Assembly: GCA_905221605.1 (NCBI GenBank)
Contig: CAJNDS010002256.1
Location: forward strand, 446,571 to 510,570
Length of the DNA: 64,000 nt
Direction of reading: 5' to 3'
Source: Symbiodinium natans
Lineage: Eukaryota; Sar; Dinophyceae; Suessiales; Symbiodiniaceae
How positions within the stretch are numbered: position 1 is the first letter of the stretch; each line of letters starts with the position of its first letter. Positions 25,295-37,129 of this stretch are shown here, piece by piece. The translations under genes were made by a program, and so were the position numbers. The notes beneath the pieces are model-generated. The model saw nothing but the letters and a program-made list of their open reading frames with translations, did not search any database and was not told the origin of the DNA.

Positions 25295-25945
25295 ACTTGG
25301 TCTAGCCTGGTCTAGGACGATTGCCGGTAGCTTGACACTTGACACCCGGAAGTGCGCTGTGGGCTGATAGGTGCCCGCACATGGGGAAGGTTGGTAAGAT
25401 GGCTTTCGTTTTCATGAAGGCATGTTGTGATGCACCTTTCCCGATGCCACTCAAGACTTCAAACTTCCCAACGTCCACATGATTCCGGTGACTCGCCTGC
25501 ATGGTACTAGGCTTTTGTGCCTTCCCACAAGAGCTTTCCCACCAAAGCACCCCCCAAGCGCTTTACCCTCAACCGCCTTCAATCCTTCACCAAGGTATTG
25601 TGCGCCCATGTCAAAGCCCTGTCGCTTCAACAGGTTGAGGCACGTGGGCGAAAAATGTCGGACCAGCCTGGTCACCCACTTCGCAGTCCTTCACGGTTCC
25701 TTGTAAATGTTTTGATCCTGGGTTGAGGGTTGGGGCAGGGGCTGGAAGGCAGAGGGAAGCTCATGCTAGGATGCAATCCTGGCAGACGATTGGGGCACCG
25801 GATGTCTGATCTGGGCAGCTGAGCAGAAACAAGGGTGCTTAGTTTGATTCGAAGGAGTGCACAACGGTGGCTCGAGTCTACATGTTCGAAGCATAAGCTG
25901 GTCTAGAGCTGTGGGTCCGCTTGCACTCAGGACTACTGGCAAAGT

Positions 25946-26746
25946 TTGGACGTGCGGGACTTTGCGGCGGAACCATGGCACTGGGATACACCACCCAGTT
26001 CGGGTGCTCGAATAACAAGCGGGAGACGCAAAGCCACCATGATCATGCCCGTTCCGCCACAACCCATGTGCCCAAAGGAGACACGAGTGAGTGTGAGTTA
26101 TGGCTTTGGCTTGGCACATGACGACCAGGGACGAGACATAGTTAGACTGAAATCTTCCTGCACGTCGCACGACGTGCCGTATGGGGATCATTTCAGTGTT
26201 GAGGAGAGCATTGAGATGGTTCGCGAAGGTGATGGCGTTCTAGTCACCAAGTCTTTCTCCGCAGACTTTGTGAAACGCACCTTTCTACGATCAATGATCG
26301 AGTCCAGCATCCAGAGCCAGCAAAAGAGCTTATGTGAGAAGCTCATGAGCGTCCTTCAGAGCTACGCCGAGGACATGTCCCCTGTTAACGTTGGATCACC
26401 GACTTCCTGTACTCCCAGACCAAGGGCGAGCAACTCAGGTCTCTTTGGCATGATCGATGATGACAGTGACATCGAGGACGCGCCCTCCATCGATGGCGAC
26501 GTACCATTTTCGGGCGATGAAGATGCCGTGATCTCTGCCGCCTTGGGCACCATGGATGATTCCCAGGATGGGCTCATGGTGACCGCCATCCCGTCCATTA
26601 TTGACTTTTTGGGTCTCGGTGATACCATCTCAAGCATGGCGAGCCATTCCTGGAAGAAGCAAAATGCCATCAAGGAGGCGGACCTCACCTGCGAGGTCGG
26701 ATTCGCCACCTCACTTTTTTTTGGGGCCGCAGGGGGTCTGCGGTAG
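25946..26746 (+). CDS. unidentified acidic protein exon
   Basis: A 266-codon frame. From about residue 85 it has a protein-like composition: an amphipathic helical part (VEESIEMVREGDG, then FVKRTFLRSMIESSI), then a Ser/Pro linker, then a very acidic stretch (IDDDSDIEDAPSIDGD), then a helical end. The first 80 residues look less convincing, so the true start or an exon junction is probably near 26180. No known domain is recognised and no signal peptide is seen. A further short frame (26777-26959) follows directly and could belong to the same locus. It stands in DNA free of the repeats seen on both sides. Confidence 0.4.
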   Translation: MDVRDFAAEPWHWDTPPSSGARITSGRRKATMIMPVPPQPMCPKETRVSVSYGFGLAHDDQGRDIVRLKSSCTSHDVPYGDHFSVEESIEMVREGDGVLVTKSFSADFVKRTFLRSMIESSIQSQQKSLCEKLMSVLQSYAEDMSPVNVGSPTSCTPRPRASNSGLFGMIDDDSDIEDAPSIDGDVPFSGDEDAVISAALGTMDDSQDGLMVTAIPSIIDFLGLGDTISSMASHSWKKQNAIKEADLTCEVGFATSLFFGAAGGLR

Positions 26747-27153
26747 AGAGCAAGAGTCCTAAATAGCAAGGAGGCCATGTTCAGAAACTTCGGGCTTGCG
26801 TGGTTGGTGCCTATAACCTCTGATGCTTCGAGGCTGCGAAAGTTTCAAGCTTCCGAAGTCGAACCAGAATTTTCAAACCTGATTGCAGCTGTGCCGCTGT
26901 CCGAAGCTCTTAGTTCAGGTTCCATAATATTGCAAGATGTCAATAAACACTATCAGTGACATCTGCGTCAAGCAATTACTTGCTCCATGACATCCATGCG
27001 CAGTTGCTTGGAGCCACTCTATCCCCTCAACCCAAAACCCTAAATTAGGCAGACTCTAGCAGACTCTAGCAGAAGGACTAACCGGGTACTGCACCTCTCT
27101 GGCAGGTTTGGGAACTGCAGAGGCGAGGCTCTGCCGTGTTCTTCAAGTCATCC

Positions 27154-27242
27154 CATATATGGGAGTTTACGAAAATGGGGGACCCCGAGAATTGACCCTT
27201 AAGGACCCCAAAAAAGGTAGCCTAATTTCGGAAGCCCCATAT
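27154..27242 (-). mobile_element. GGGGGTTTCCGAAA MITE, copy 3 (inverted, short)
   Basis: Starts GGGAGTTTACGAAAATGGGG and ends CTAATTTCGGAAGCCCCAT. Shorter than the others, with a central TTAAGGACCCC. Confidence 0.6.
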
Positions 27243-27599
27243 CATCGTTGCTTGCGTTGCGGTGTGCAGAATTTGTATTTATTCGGTGGGTTTTTGAACG
27301 CTTCAAGAGTGCAACGCATCAAGGCGTGGAACGAGCTTGTTGATGATAGTGTTCAGCACATCTCAACATGGCCAGGAGAACGACGATGTTCCACGACGAT
27401 TGGCGGGCTCCGTTCCTTCCCCACGATGGGCAGAAGTGTTCGGGCAGCAATATCACCCGCGTTAAGAGCTCAATTGAGTTTAAGCCGAATTTGAAATGGG
27501 CAGGAACACAGATCTGCGTTGAGGCGGCTAGCGCGACTCACGACCCCTAGGTCGTCCATTTCGGTGAGACTTAGTAAAGCGAACAGAAGCAACACACAA

Positions 27600-29240
27600 G
27601 GCTGCCAATGCATGACTGCCTCGGTCGTGCCTCGCTGGCAAGCTTTTCATCAACTGATCCGAAGAAGCGAGGTCAAGGCCACGTGCCTTGGCCGGCGTGG
27701 CCGGTATTTAGGCTTTTGGCACGGACCGCAATATACTCGGGCATGGACGTTGCGCTGCCTTGGCTCCGCAGGGCATGGAGACGTTTCGAAATGTTTCGAA
27801 AGAGTCCACATGCAGCGTTCCCTTCGAAGGTCAGGTGCCTTCAACGTCGCTGGGAGTGTGCCCGAAGTCATATCGTTCCGGATGGCCATCCTGCCATTTG
27901 CGCAACCGTGGTACGCAGCCATCTACCTTACCTTCGGTTGGTCCGCAGGTGCCTCTGCCCATGCCATCATGCAGAGGCTGAGGGTGGCAAGCCCCTCGCT
28001 CTTGGCGTGCCTTGCGCTCCCTCCGGCTGAGTTGCGCGCCCACCTCCTGCGGCAGCACCTGCGTGCGCGCATGCACCCTGCCAAGACGGTCATTTGGAAT
28101 GAGGCTGAAGTCCCCTTAGCAGGTATGAGAGCTCCTTGTTTGCCTGCATCGCTTGCAGCGCCTGGTCAGATATCTGCAGGCTGGTTGTCGGGGGAGGGGC
28201 CACCTGGAAACCGCAAGTGAGAGCGCAGGCCGACCCCTCAGAGCTGACAGCGACGGTGAGGCATCAGCAGGTACGTTACAAGGAGTGAACATGTGAACGA
28301 CGCATGAAACGCATGAACAGAACGAACGGATGATTGGTGGACTGGAATGAGCTGACAAAGGACTCTAGATTCAGAGAGCGGTTAACCTTTACTTTTTCCT
28401 TTCGGACACCATCAATCTCATAACACCACCAACGTCAATGTAAGCAGCCTCTGGCGAAGTGGCTGTTGTGAAAATGCGAGTTTTCGTTGCATTAAATGCT
28501 AGGCCAATGACGCCAAGTCAGCCTCCAATACAAAAAACCTCATGTACAGCATGTCTATACTCGCCGCCACACAAGCCGCAGCGTACCTCGATGGACACCG
28601 CTATGCTTGGCATCATGCTTGCTCTGCCCCGTCGGACCCGTCCTACCGTAACAACGAGCCAGCCCAGGCCCAAGTGCTTGCGATGAGCGCGTTCGAAACG
28701 CACCTTTGCTGATCTTTCACCTGACACAAGCTGGACCACACGCAGCCAGAGTATGCTAGAATCGTCACGGTGCTGCCCACGTCGGACATGGTTGCCGTCC
28801 TGTTCTACGTCCTGCTCTTCCGGCGAGTGCTCCGGCCGCGGCCTCCTCGATTCCTCGATGAGCATGGAAATCACCGAGCCGCCTGCTCCAACTCCCGCGT
28901 CCCCGCGCGTGTGGGGCGCAACGTCGCCTTGTCGGCCATGAACCTCGATGTGGCTGTTTACGACGCACGGCACATCGACATCGTGTGCAACGGACTGACT
29001 TATGGCGCAGCAACCCTTGTCAGCCCTGTGATGTGACGTGCCGGTGCTGCTACCCCTGGTAGCGCCCTTGGCAACACCGCCCGCCGCAACCGGCGGCAAC
29101 CTTATGATCACGCACTTGATCACAGCAGGTGCTGTCGACTCGTCGTTTTCGGGTTCGAATAAGGAAGGGGCTCGGACTCAGAGGCTGCCAACTTCGTTCG
29201 AGCGCGCCAGTTTGTGTGGACCGAACGTGACGTGACTGCG
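27600..29240 (+). mobile_element. LINE remnant A: reverse-transcriptase end and C-terminal module, decayed
   Basis: At 27650-28130, in two shifted frames, are pieces like the end of a LINE reverse transcriptase: RYLGFWHGP, then RAWRRF, then an AFNV..VISF segment. At 28770-29035 follows the LINE C-terminal module: LPTSDMVAVLFYVLL, then DEHGNHRAAC (zinc-knuckle remnant that has lost its first cysteines), then ARHIDIVCNGL and GAATLVSPV. A shifted continuation near 29125-29220 includes RLVVFGFE and EAANFVRA. Several stops and shifts show it is dead. The order and spacing match remnant B at 32.1-33.9 kb, which supports the call. Confidence 0.6.
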
Positions 29241-29244
29241 GCGG

Positions 29245-31595
29245 ACGCAACAAGGCGCGGAAAGTATAAAAAAAACAAAAACTTGACATCGTCGGTCGTC
29301 AAATTGAGCGGTTTTTTGTTCGGTTCTTGAAAATACTGCAGACATTACTCCGGGAACCGGGGCGCGAAAGTGCACGGGCCTGTGGCCGCGGAAGTGTTTA
29401 GGGTCCCCCTATAAAAGGCTGGGCTAGAACACGCAATCGTGCGCAATCAGGATCGTTTGCTTGACCATACCGCCAAGAGAACCGTGGTTATTTTTTCCTA
29501 CAAGATTGTCTATGAAATGAGGAACCCTTCCGCGGAACCCTTTCGCGGTCCTTCCGTTCTGCTCGTCCGCTGCGTTTGCTTCCATGGACTGCTTTCGCGC
29601 AGTTTGGAAAAAACTTGCTTCCGCGAGTAGGGTCGGTCAGAAGGAACTCGAGCACGCGTCGGGCGCGTCGGGCGATGCAGAGCGAGCGGGCTCGACAAAA
29701 GGCTTCTGAAACTTGGAGGTGGCGCTTGAGCTGGCCGCAGAGGCCCTAAGATCGGTGGAGCGTCCGCGGCACTTCCGCGGAGTGGGGACAAGGCGTGGTC
29801 ACCATGCACCTACTGTCCCACCACATCCAGCCGCAGGGGAGGGCGCAGGCGCAGGCGGGCGGCGACAAAGTCGTAGCCGGCTCGCTGGGTATGGCCGTCA
29901 GCCACGCGCCGGTGTGCAGGCCCGAGTGAGAACGGAGCAGGTCTCGGCGTCAACGATGGCAGAGCACGCCAATACGAGGTGCGCGCGCGACGTGTGTCAA
30001 TCGCCCAGTCCTGTGTCCGTCACCGCATCTGGACGTCCAGCGGGGGCTCGCGTCCCAGCCATCGGTTAGGGCAGGTTAAATCGCATCTTCTTGTGTGAAG
30101 TCGTATCTCGGGCGTGCACACTGGGATTCGCGAATTCCAAGATTGGTTAGAACCCGCGTGCACCACCAGGCAGAAATCTCATTCACCGCAACACCCCTCA
30201 TCTTTAGGGGCAAAGTTCCGGGTGTGCAACATTCCCCAACAACAGCCCAAACGAGCTCGCCACTAGGTAGAATGGAAACCCCAAAGGTAAGGTGCTGTCA
30301 GTTCCACATCCCGAAGTTATATGCCCGAAGCAAGAAATCGAACCAATTTCGAAAGCCTTGATCTTCAAGGTCGCAAATCTGCTCATGAGGTCGGGCTCGG
30401 TCCTAAGCCCAAGAAGCTACACCAAAACAACAAACGTTTCTAACTTTATTGCTTTCAAAAGAAGGAAATGGAGGCCACTGGGCACAGTCGCCAAGGTACA
30501 GGATGTTGGTGTCTGCATGGTTCAAGGCTTGAAGGGTGTAATAGGCGCGTTACGAGTTCATGCAAGAAAGAGTTGAGATTGCCACAGCATGGTTGTTCTT
30601 GTTAACTCTCTGCAGAGTGCTTCAACGTTTGCCGCACCATGCAGCGGGAGACTGAGCAGCGTCGCTGCGAAGGCCTGGGCTGCGGCGAAGGCCAGGAGGG
30701 CCGCCCATCGCCGGAAATACCCGGAAATCACGCGTTGATTTCACTCAGTTGTATCGGTTGATATGAGTTGAAAGAAGACAAGAGTGTTTGTGGGGCGCAC
30801 GAAAAGGATGTAAAACAGGTGCGTTAACAAAAACACACCTCTCCTCGGCGACCTCCTCGCCGAGTCCCCGGCCGCCGCTCCACGATCTTGCCACCCGCAC
30901 GCCCTGACCGACCAAGCTCCTTCCCTATAAGACTTGGGCGACCTGCACAAGTACCGCGTAAAAAGGTGCGGAGTGCAAAAACAAAACGGCCCAAAAAAAA
31001 CAACAATTTTCATATTCCATATTTGAAAATTGCGCGCGCGCGCATGAGCCGCCAAGGTGTCAGTACCGGCATTGCCGGCCCGAGCCTTCAGCGCGAACTG
31101 GCATGAGCGTGTAGCTTGGCTGGGCCAGCACGCGCGAAACAAGCCGGGGACACGTCGCCCGTTGCGATCCTGCGCGTCCCGCCTCCGGGCTTTTGAAGCG
31201 CGGACAGACGCGCCAATGCCAGGCCGGGGACTATAGCGGCGGAATCTGGGCATTGCCGAGCTGGGTGGCCGCGTACGCCAGGAGTTCGAGCGGACCTTGT
31301 GAATGGACGTTTGCGTCCACAGCTGGGCGGGAATGGGCTTGCGGAGCTGCGGAGCGTTTGGCCGGATCGGTCCATGCGCGCCACGCGGCATCGTCTCCCG
31401 GAGCCCCGGAGCGCGCGGCCATCAACATGTGCCGGGCACGAGACAGCTCCCCCACACGGACTCGCGTGCAAGCCTGGGCCCGGCGGCGCTTTGCTCCACC
31501 ATCCTCATCCGGCTGTGCCCGTGCGTGAACTGTGTTGCTGCTGTGCGGCCCATACTCCCAACGGCCCTAGTCGCCGCCAGTCCGTTTGGATCGTT
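29245..31595. other. GC-rich DNA between LINE remnants
   Basis: Opposed GC-rich frames (29713-30069 plus; 31391-30741 minus) overlap others and cannot be separated from compositional artefacts. A minus-strand FFQLISTDT-type segment (about 30735-30830) recurs at 51885-51975. Some of this may be further LINE debris. Confidence 0.5.
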
Positions 31596-31599
31596 GCAG

Positions 31600-31780
31600 T
31601 CATTGGGGAGAAGAAGATGTAAAACTCGCCGCCACTTGCATTTATTTGGGGGACACGACCACGGATGTAACCTCATCATGTGCAGAGGCGTACTTTGGCT
31701 AAGCGTTCCTTCGAGATCATTCGCTGCTTTTGGAAGCTGTAAAATCTTGGTTGTGGGCATCAACGCTCGCGCGATTGTCG
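31600..31780 (+). mobile_element. possible reverse-transcriptase fragment upstream of LINE remnant B
   Basis: The frame beginning near 31608 reads EEDVKLAATCIYLGDTTTDV and then a stop. The CIYLG part resembles the thumb-side YLG motif of LINE reverse transcriptases. It is short and followed by stops, so it may be a third LINE scrap or chance. Confidence 0.28.
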
Positions 31781-31837
31781 GGTGTGGGCGGCTCGATCAA
31801 CGAGGTGCGATTTGTGGGAGTGAGGATGTCAAACATG

Positions 31838-31945
31838 CAGCTTTTCACTGCGTTTAGGTCGTGTTTACATGAATGTTCGTGCATGTGGATGCGGCGTTTC
31901 GCTGCGTTTAGATGGTGTTTGACATGGTTTTTCGCGCATGTCGAA
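31838..31945 (+). repeat. diverged tandem repeat of about 55 bp
   Basis: Two units share the order CACTGCGTTTAG / CGCTGCGTTTAG, then a GTGTTT..CATG segment, then CGTGCATGTGG / CGCGCATGTCG. A partial third start (TTTCGCTGC) lies at about 31980. Confidence 0.5.
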
Positions 31946-32558
31946 GACTGCAAAAAAAGGTATGATGTCGTAGATGCATCGTTTCGCTGCTGCAACAACC
32001 CGCATGAAAGGTGTGGCTGGGACTTGCGTTCCCTCGGGCAAAGGCTTCTTCCAGTTCATGGTGGATAACATGTGTACATTTCGTGTTGCGTTTACTTGGG
32101 GGAAAATTTTGGCGATGCAGATCGCTTCCGCCTGCGACAACCTCTGCCTCTGCACAGCAAAGCAACACTTGCGGGCCGCCCCATGGCTGCCGTGGCGCAG
32201 TAGACTGCTTCGGCGACCACGCGCTTGCGTGCCCGCGCACTGGACTCCTCGCCCGGCGGGCCAAGATCGTGGAGCGAGCCTGGGCGCAGGTTGCCCGGGA
32301 AGCGGTGGGGTCGGAAGGCCAAGTCGTTCCGCAGCAGTGGCTGGCCAACACCACCGCCCCGCAGGTCGGAGCGCAGGACCGTCGCAGACTCGACCTCGTC
32401 GTTTATACGGGGCGCTGCGCAGTGGGGGAATGTGGGGGAGCGCAATGCTGCGACGCCACGCTCGTTTCCCCGCTCACGCGATCGGGGCACCCGCAGCCAT
32501 GCGCAGCGGCCGTGGATGGAGCCGTGCTGCGGGTGGCTGAGCGCCGCAAGCACGCCGC

Positions 32559-33612
32559 ATCACTACTCCCAGATAATGCCTTTTCGAGGGGGCTCTACGG
32601 GGGGTAGGCTAAGGCAATACAAATGCCTTACCACCCGGAAAATGCCTTAGCCACCCCCCTAATGCCTTAGCCACCCCCCCGAACCAAACAAAGATAAGAA
32701 GCTTGGATATCAGAGGACAAAGAAAAAGGATAACAGAAACATGCCATGAGACCAAACGATACAATTCTGTATAATACTATATAATCGGTGGTGCAAAGCT
32801 TGAGAGAATGCGAGACATCTGATGACATCTGTTGAGAGACTCGCCCCTTTCAGTTGGTTTTGTGTGCGTGTGTGAAATAATTGAGTGCACCATCGCAGTA
32901 GTATACAATAGGGTCCGATGCTCGAGGCCGACATATCTCTTGAGACGTCTTCGACCGCCAGGGTTTGCGTGCCCGGAAGTATTGCCTTACAGACCCCTGC
33001 GCTCTCGTCCAAGGGTCCGGAAGGCATTCTCTAGTGCCTGGTTGGTACTGATTGGTAATGCTCATCGGGATATTCAGGGATATTTCAGGGATTTTCAGGG
33101 TCAGGGTCTGAGGCGGTCCAAGCTCGGCTCCCAAGAGGTATTGCCTTACCGACCCCTGCGCTGTGGTGCAGGGGTCGGGAAGGCAATACTGCTGTGTGGG
33201 ACATCTCCCTGTCAAAACCAGACACGGCAATCCTTGTAGAAAACTCATGGGTTTCCTTAGGAGGCCTTGCGGAAATTGGAGCCATGAGGCGGATTGAGGC
33301 AGCATGTGAGATTCTGAGCTTAGCTTCTTTGTCAAAATGCTTTGAGTCAAAGAAAGCACCTTCACAGATAGGAGACTGACTCTCTAGACAGCAGCAGGGC
33401 CGATGTCGCTGTTGAAGGGGTCTAGGGCAGAGATGGGCAGAGGGCTTAGATTTATGTTTAAGTTTTGCTCCATGGTCGTGGTGGTTTTCTATGGTTTTCT
33501 GCAGTTTGTTGAGTTTTGGGGACCCGGGTCCAGGGCTCTTCAAGGCATTAGAGATACGACCGAGAATGCCTTAACCGGGGGGGGGAGGGATCCATGCTTT
33601 ATTTGTAGTGAT
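32559..33612. mobile_element. 1,054-bp non-autonomous TIR element nested in LINE remnant B
   Basis: The insertion is flanked by an 8-bp direct repeat CACGCCGC (32551-32558 and 33613-33620). The element starts ATCACTAC and ends GTAGTGAT, an exact 8-bp terminal inverted repeat. Taking out the element and one repeat restores the LINE frame in phase (1,062 bp net). Subterminal AATGCCTT motifs occur in several copies near the left end (32575-32680) and the right end (33540-33575), and a long hairpin lies at 33138-33189. No transposase frame is seen. An 8-bp target duplication is typical of hAT and a few other superfamilies; the superfamily is not decided. Confidence 0.8.
33138..33189. repeat. 52-bp near-perfect hairpin inside the nested element
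   Basis: Two 22-bp arms with one mismatch flank an 8-bp loop; the arms begin GTATTGCCTT and contain CCGACCCCTGC. A second, more worn version starts at 32979 with the same GTATTGCCTT start and ends about 33030. Confidence 0.85.
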
Positions 33613-33960
33613 CACGCCGCATACCCAGAGCTCACGCGAGGGGGACCGCAAACGCTCGTCGTGCTCGGCACCGAGGTGGGCGGCCGCTGGAACGCCCAGG
33701 CCCGAGGCTTCGTGCGAGACCTGGTGCGTCTCAAAGCGTACCGCACCCCCCTCCCCGTGCGCGCGGCCGCGACAGCGGCTTGGGCGGGGCGCTGGCGGAG
33801 CATGCTTTCAGTCGCGGTGCAGCAGGCAGTTGCTAGTACGGCTGTGGGAGGCGCCTGGCGGCAGCCGCTGCAACCTGAGGCTGGCGAGGGCCCGCCGCTC
33901 GACAGCGTCATCCACCACGCTGCCCCTGAAGGCCATAGTCGCCTGCCCCTGCGGCCGTAG

Positions 33961-34940
33961 CGAAGGGACACCTTCCGGCAAGCAGAAAAAGGTGCGCGGA
34001 AAAAAAAAATGGCTGGGACTTTTTGGGGTCGTGGGCTGGACCTGCGTTCCTTGGGGGGAAGGCGTCCGGAGGCAAAGTGGATGGGACTGGGGCCGCCCGC
34101 TGTAGCGGCCTCGCTCAAAAGCCCAAGCCCTCGCCAGTAGTAGGTCGCGTCCCTGTGCTCCGCTCTCGTCGCAAGCAGCGTGCGAGGTGCCAGCAAAAAA
34201 ACATTTCCGGGAGGCAAGCAGTGAGTGCCGCGGGGTCGCTCGCTCCGCGGATGCATCACCCCCTCGGCCGCGATCGCCCCCGCCCGCGGCCACGGCGGCC
34301 GCGACTCGGGGCGACGGTATCCACGCCCTCCTGCATGCCCTTCGCACGCGCTGGCCGCACACAGTGGCTGCGCGAGCGTGTGCGGGCGTTGACCATCGTA
34401 GGCCAGCGGGGTTCCTGACGGATGCGGCATGTCGCGCATGGCAGGCCGTGCCCGACTTGGGAAACCGCTGCAGCTTGCAGGAACGGGACATATACAGCCA
34501 AGACGCGCGTTCGCCGTGCCCGGCGGGCACGCGTTTTGCCATGAATGCCATGGAAGCGGGGCGGGGACCTCGGCAGTTGGCATAGGCGTGGGCGACGGCG
34601 GGGGCGTGCGGCCGCGCGTGGTTTCGTCACCGGGCACGAACCGGTCGGGCGAGCGTGGGCGCGGCCGCGCTCTGAGGGAACGGCCTGGGCGGCACGAGTC
34701 ACACACGTGTACGTGGCTCGCGGGCGCTGCGTCGTCGACGGCGGCGTGCGGCGTGCACGTTGGGCACTGAACGTGTCAGAGACCGTCTCAGCTTCGGACG
34801 CGGGCTCCTCAGCTACAGGGGCGCGTTGGGGGCCCGTGTCCGCGTTGAGGGCGGCTGGAGGACAGAACCCCATCTGAGCGAGCGCGTGGCGCACGCGGAG
34901 GCGTCGCTGCCTGGCCGGCGGTCCGGTCCAACGCAAGCAT
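33961..34940. other. very GC-rich stretch, possibly more LINE debris
   Basis: Open in most frames because stop codons are rare at this composition. The longest antisense frame (34706-33612) runs over the trusted sense LINE module, so it is not called. Confidence 0.45.
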
Positions 34941-34944
34941 GGAG

Positions 34945-37125
34945 GCTTGGCTCTCTGAATGGAGGGAGGGAAAAAGAAGAGGGAGAGCCGCTCCAAGCGT
35001 TTTGTGCCGAAACCGAAGTCCGCGAAGAAGAGCTAGATAAATGTTAAAAACAAAATCCGTTGCCAGACGTTGCCAGCGTACAGCGCTTCATGAGTTCGAG
35101 GGTTTTATTGCTAGAGGTCTGGGGACAGCGCTTGCATGGAGATTTGATTTTTTGAAACACATCAATGCTGTGGAGACGTGTACGTGCACGGCGTCCCATG
35201 GGGGTTTGTAGGATTCGATCTATGATTCGATCTCGACGTCGTGCTTGAAGACATGATGTTGCGTCCATGTCATTTTCCGAAATGAGCAGCGTCCACGGGG
35301 GTTTCGAGTGGTAAAACAAAAGTAACCACTCCACTGGACACCACTTTGCATTTGTCAAGCAGGGCTCTGGCAACCATGGCGTTGTCATAGCAACAAATAT
35401 ATTTGGGGGTTTGCGGGCAATGCCCAGTAGCAATCACGAGGTTAGTAAGGCACTCTCACCTTGGTTTTTCCATGTTTCTGCTTGGTTCGCGCATGAGCTT
35501 TCAACCAACCCAAGCTTTCAACCAACCCAGGCAAGCACGGTGGGTCGACGAAAGGCGCGTTTCTCATTATGCATTGTTGCTGACTGGCTGGGAGCATTCG
35601 TGTTGTCAGGTATCATAAGCACCCATGGCTTCTCGCGAAAATCAGCAGCACTGCCGCCCAGCCCTTGGCATCACCAGCGATTCCTCGGGGGCGATGGGCT
35701 TATTCATTGCAATCAACGCTTTGCGTGTGGCATTGAGGCGGCGGCACATCCACCAGTAGAACCGCCCCCAGCTATGAGGGAGAAGGCGCAGCCCGAGCCA
35801 GTCAGAATCCAAGAAATCCCTTGCGTCAATAGCTTAGATGGGTCTGAGCAAGGGTGCCATCACACGCGAAAGCGTGACGGAAGGCCCGCGAAAAGCTGTA
35901 AGTTATGGGGCACGTGGCATCGCCAGTCAGCCCCGTCTGATTATGACTAGAAAAATCTGCTTAAACCACGCCCAAACCCTCGAAATTCAATCGTCAACCT
36001 CTACCGTATGCGCCTATTTGCACCTCAAACCCACAACGCTAACCATGAGACTTGTAAAACTTGTACTTCCTAAAACCCATTCGCCAGCAGTCCTGCACGA
36101 GGCTTCTTCTTGGGTACGACATACTTATCGCTTTCCTTCCCCCACTGTCATGCGTTTGCGGTCCCCTGCTTTGCACAGGGCAAGTGGAGCGTTGTTCCCG
36201 ACGGTCCTGCCGACAAGGACTGTTTTTGTTGAAGGGTTCCGGGTTCACTCATGTTGACGGCACTGTTTGACTGTACAGCGTTCCCCCCGGTGCCGCTGCT
36301 GCTGATGCTGCCGCTGCTGCTGCGGCTGCTGCTGCGGCTGCAGACTGCGGAAGTTAATTTTGGAACTTGGTCTCAGTACCGTACATTGGCTCACCAGACT
36401 TGTTGCGCCCGATGTGCTATGTGGTTTTTTCGTGTGAGTTTATCATGGAAGTTATGACATTTTGCCGTTGTGATGCTGGCCTTCTTTTCCACGCTGAATA
36501 CGCAATGCGCTTGAAGGACGGGTGGCAATATTCGACCGACTTCCACAAGACTCCCTCGAAATGGGGTGCAACTTCGCAGCAACTGCTGATGCCTCAGCGC
36601 GTCGCTCGAAACGCTTCTGCTTCAGCGTCAAACTCAGGCAAAGTCCACAATCGGACTTTGCCGGAAGAGGCGCTGGGAATGCAGCTTCGACGCTCAACTG
36701 CAAGGCAAATGAGGACGATCATGCATGGAGGCAGGTGCCAAGCAATGACAGTAACCACAAGAATTTACATAAATCCTTGGGTTGGTTGACTTGGCCTCGT
36801 TGATCGCATGTCGCATCCACACCGAGGTGCAAATTCAGTATTGTTGCTTGTATTTGTGCAGGTAGTGATTCAATGTGAGGTTCGTCAGCCTCGCCTTATT
36901 TCACCTCGACTGGTGAAGGTACAGATGTGGGAGCTGCAACGGAGGACGCCTGGGGAGATGAAACACTGAAGCACATGCACACGAAGCCATGTTGTGAGTT
37001 CCAAGTACAAGAATTGCGGCTCATCAAGCACATGCAAGGACAACAATTTTCCAGACCGACTGGCGTGCTCCATTCCTTCCTCATGACGTTCCTTGACCCT
37101 GTGAAGATGCAAAAGATGGAAAGTT
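34945..37125. other. no confident gene
   Basis: A CTG/GCTGCTG run at 36297-36350 and a 17-bp direct repeat (CTTTCAACCAACCCA) at about 35502-35540. A 179-codon frame (35411-35950) has no recognisable feature. Confidence 0.5.
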
Positions 37126-37129
37126 GTGT

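Larger units (their letters stand above)
32140..33960 (+). mobile_element. LINE remnant B: C-terminal module, split by a nested DNA element
   Basis: Frame 32140-32558 encodes a zinc-knuckle-like segment (VDCFGDHALAC), a helical part, RRLDLVVYTG and CDATLVSPLTRSG. The frame is broken at 32559 by an inserted element and resumes in the same phase at 33613-33960 with AAYPELTRGG, LVVLGTEVGGRW and a helical end. The R-x-L-D and C-D-A-T pair resembles the acidic residues of a restriction-like endonuclease of the kind that follows the knuckle in some LINEs (inference). The local GC content is much higher than in flanking DNA. The reverse-transcriptase part is missing or decayed upstream; a 364-codon antisense frame (34706-33612) is a shadow of this GC-rich stretch. 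Confidence 0.72.

Noticed and set aside
29403-29425. CCTATAAAAGG as a TATA promoter
   Set aside because: Single short match with no gene start downstream, and canonical TATA boxes are not the usual dinoflagellate promoter element.
33612-34706. 364-codon minus-strand frame
   Set aside because: It lies antisense to the recognisable LINE module and in DNA so GC-rich that stops are rare; composition is Arg/Pro/Ala and no domain is seen.
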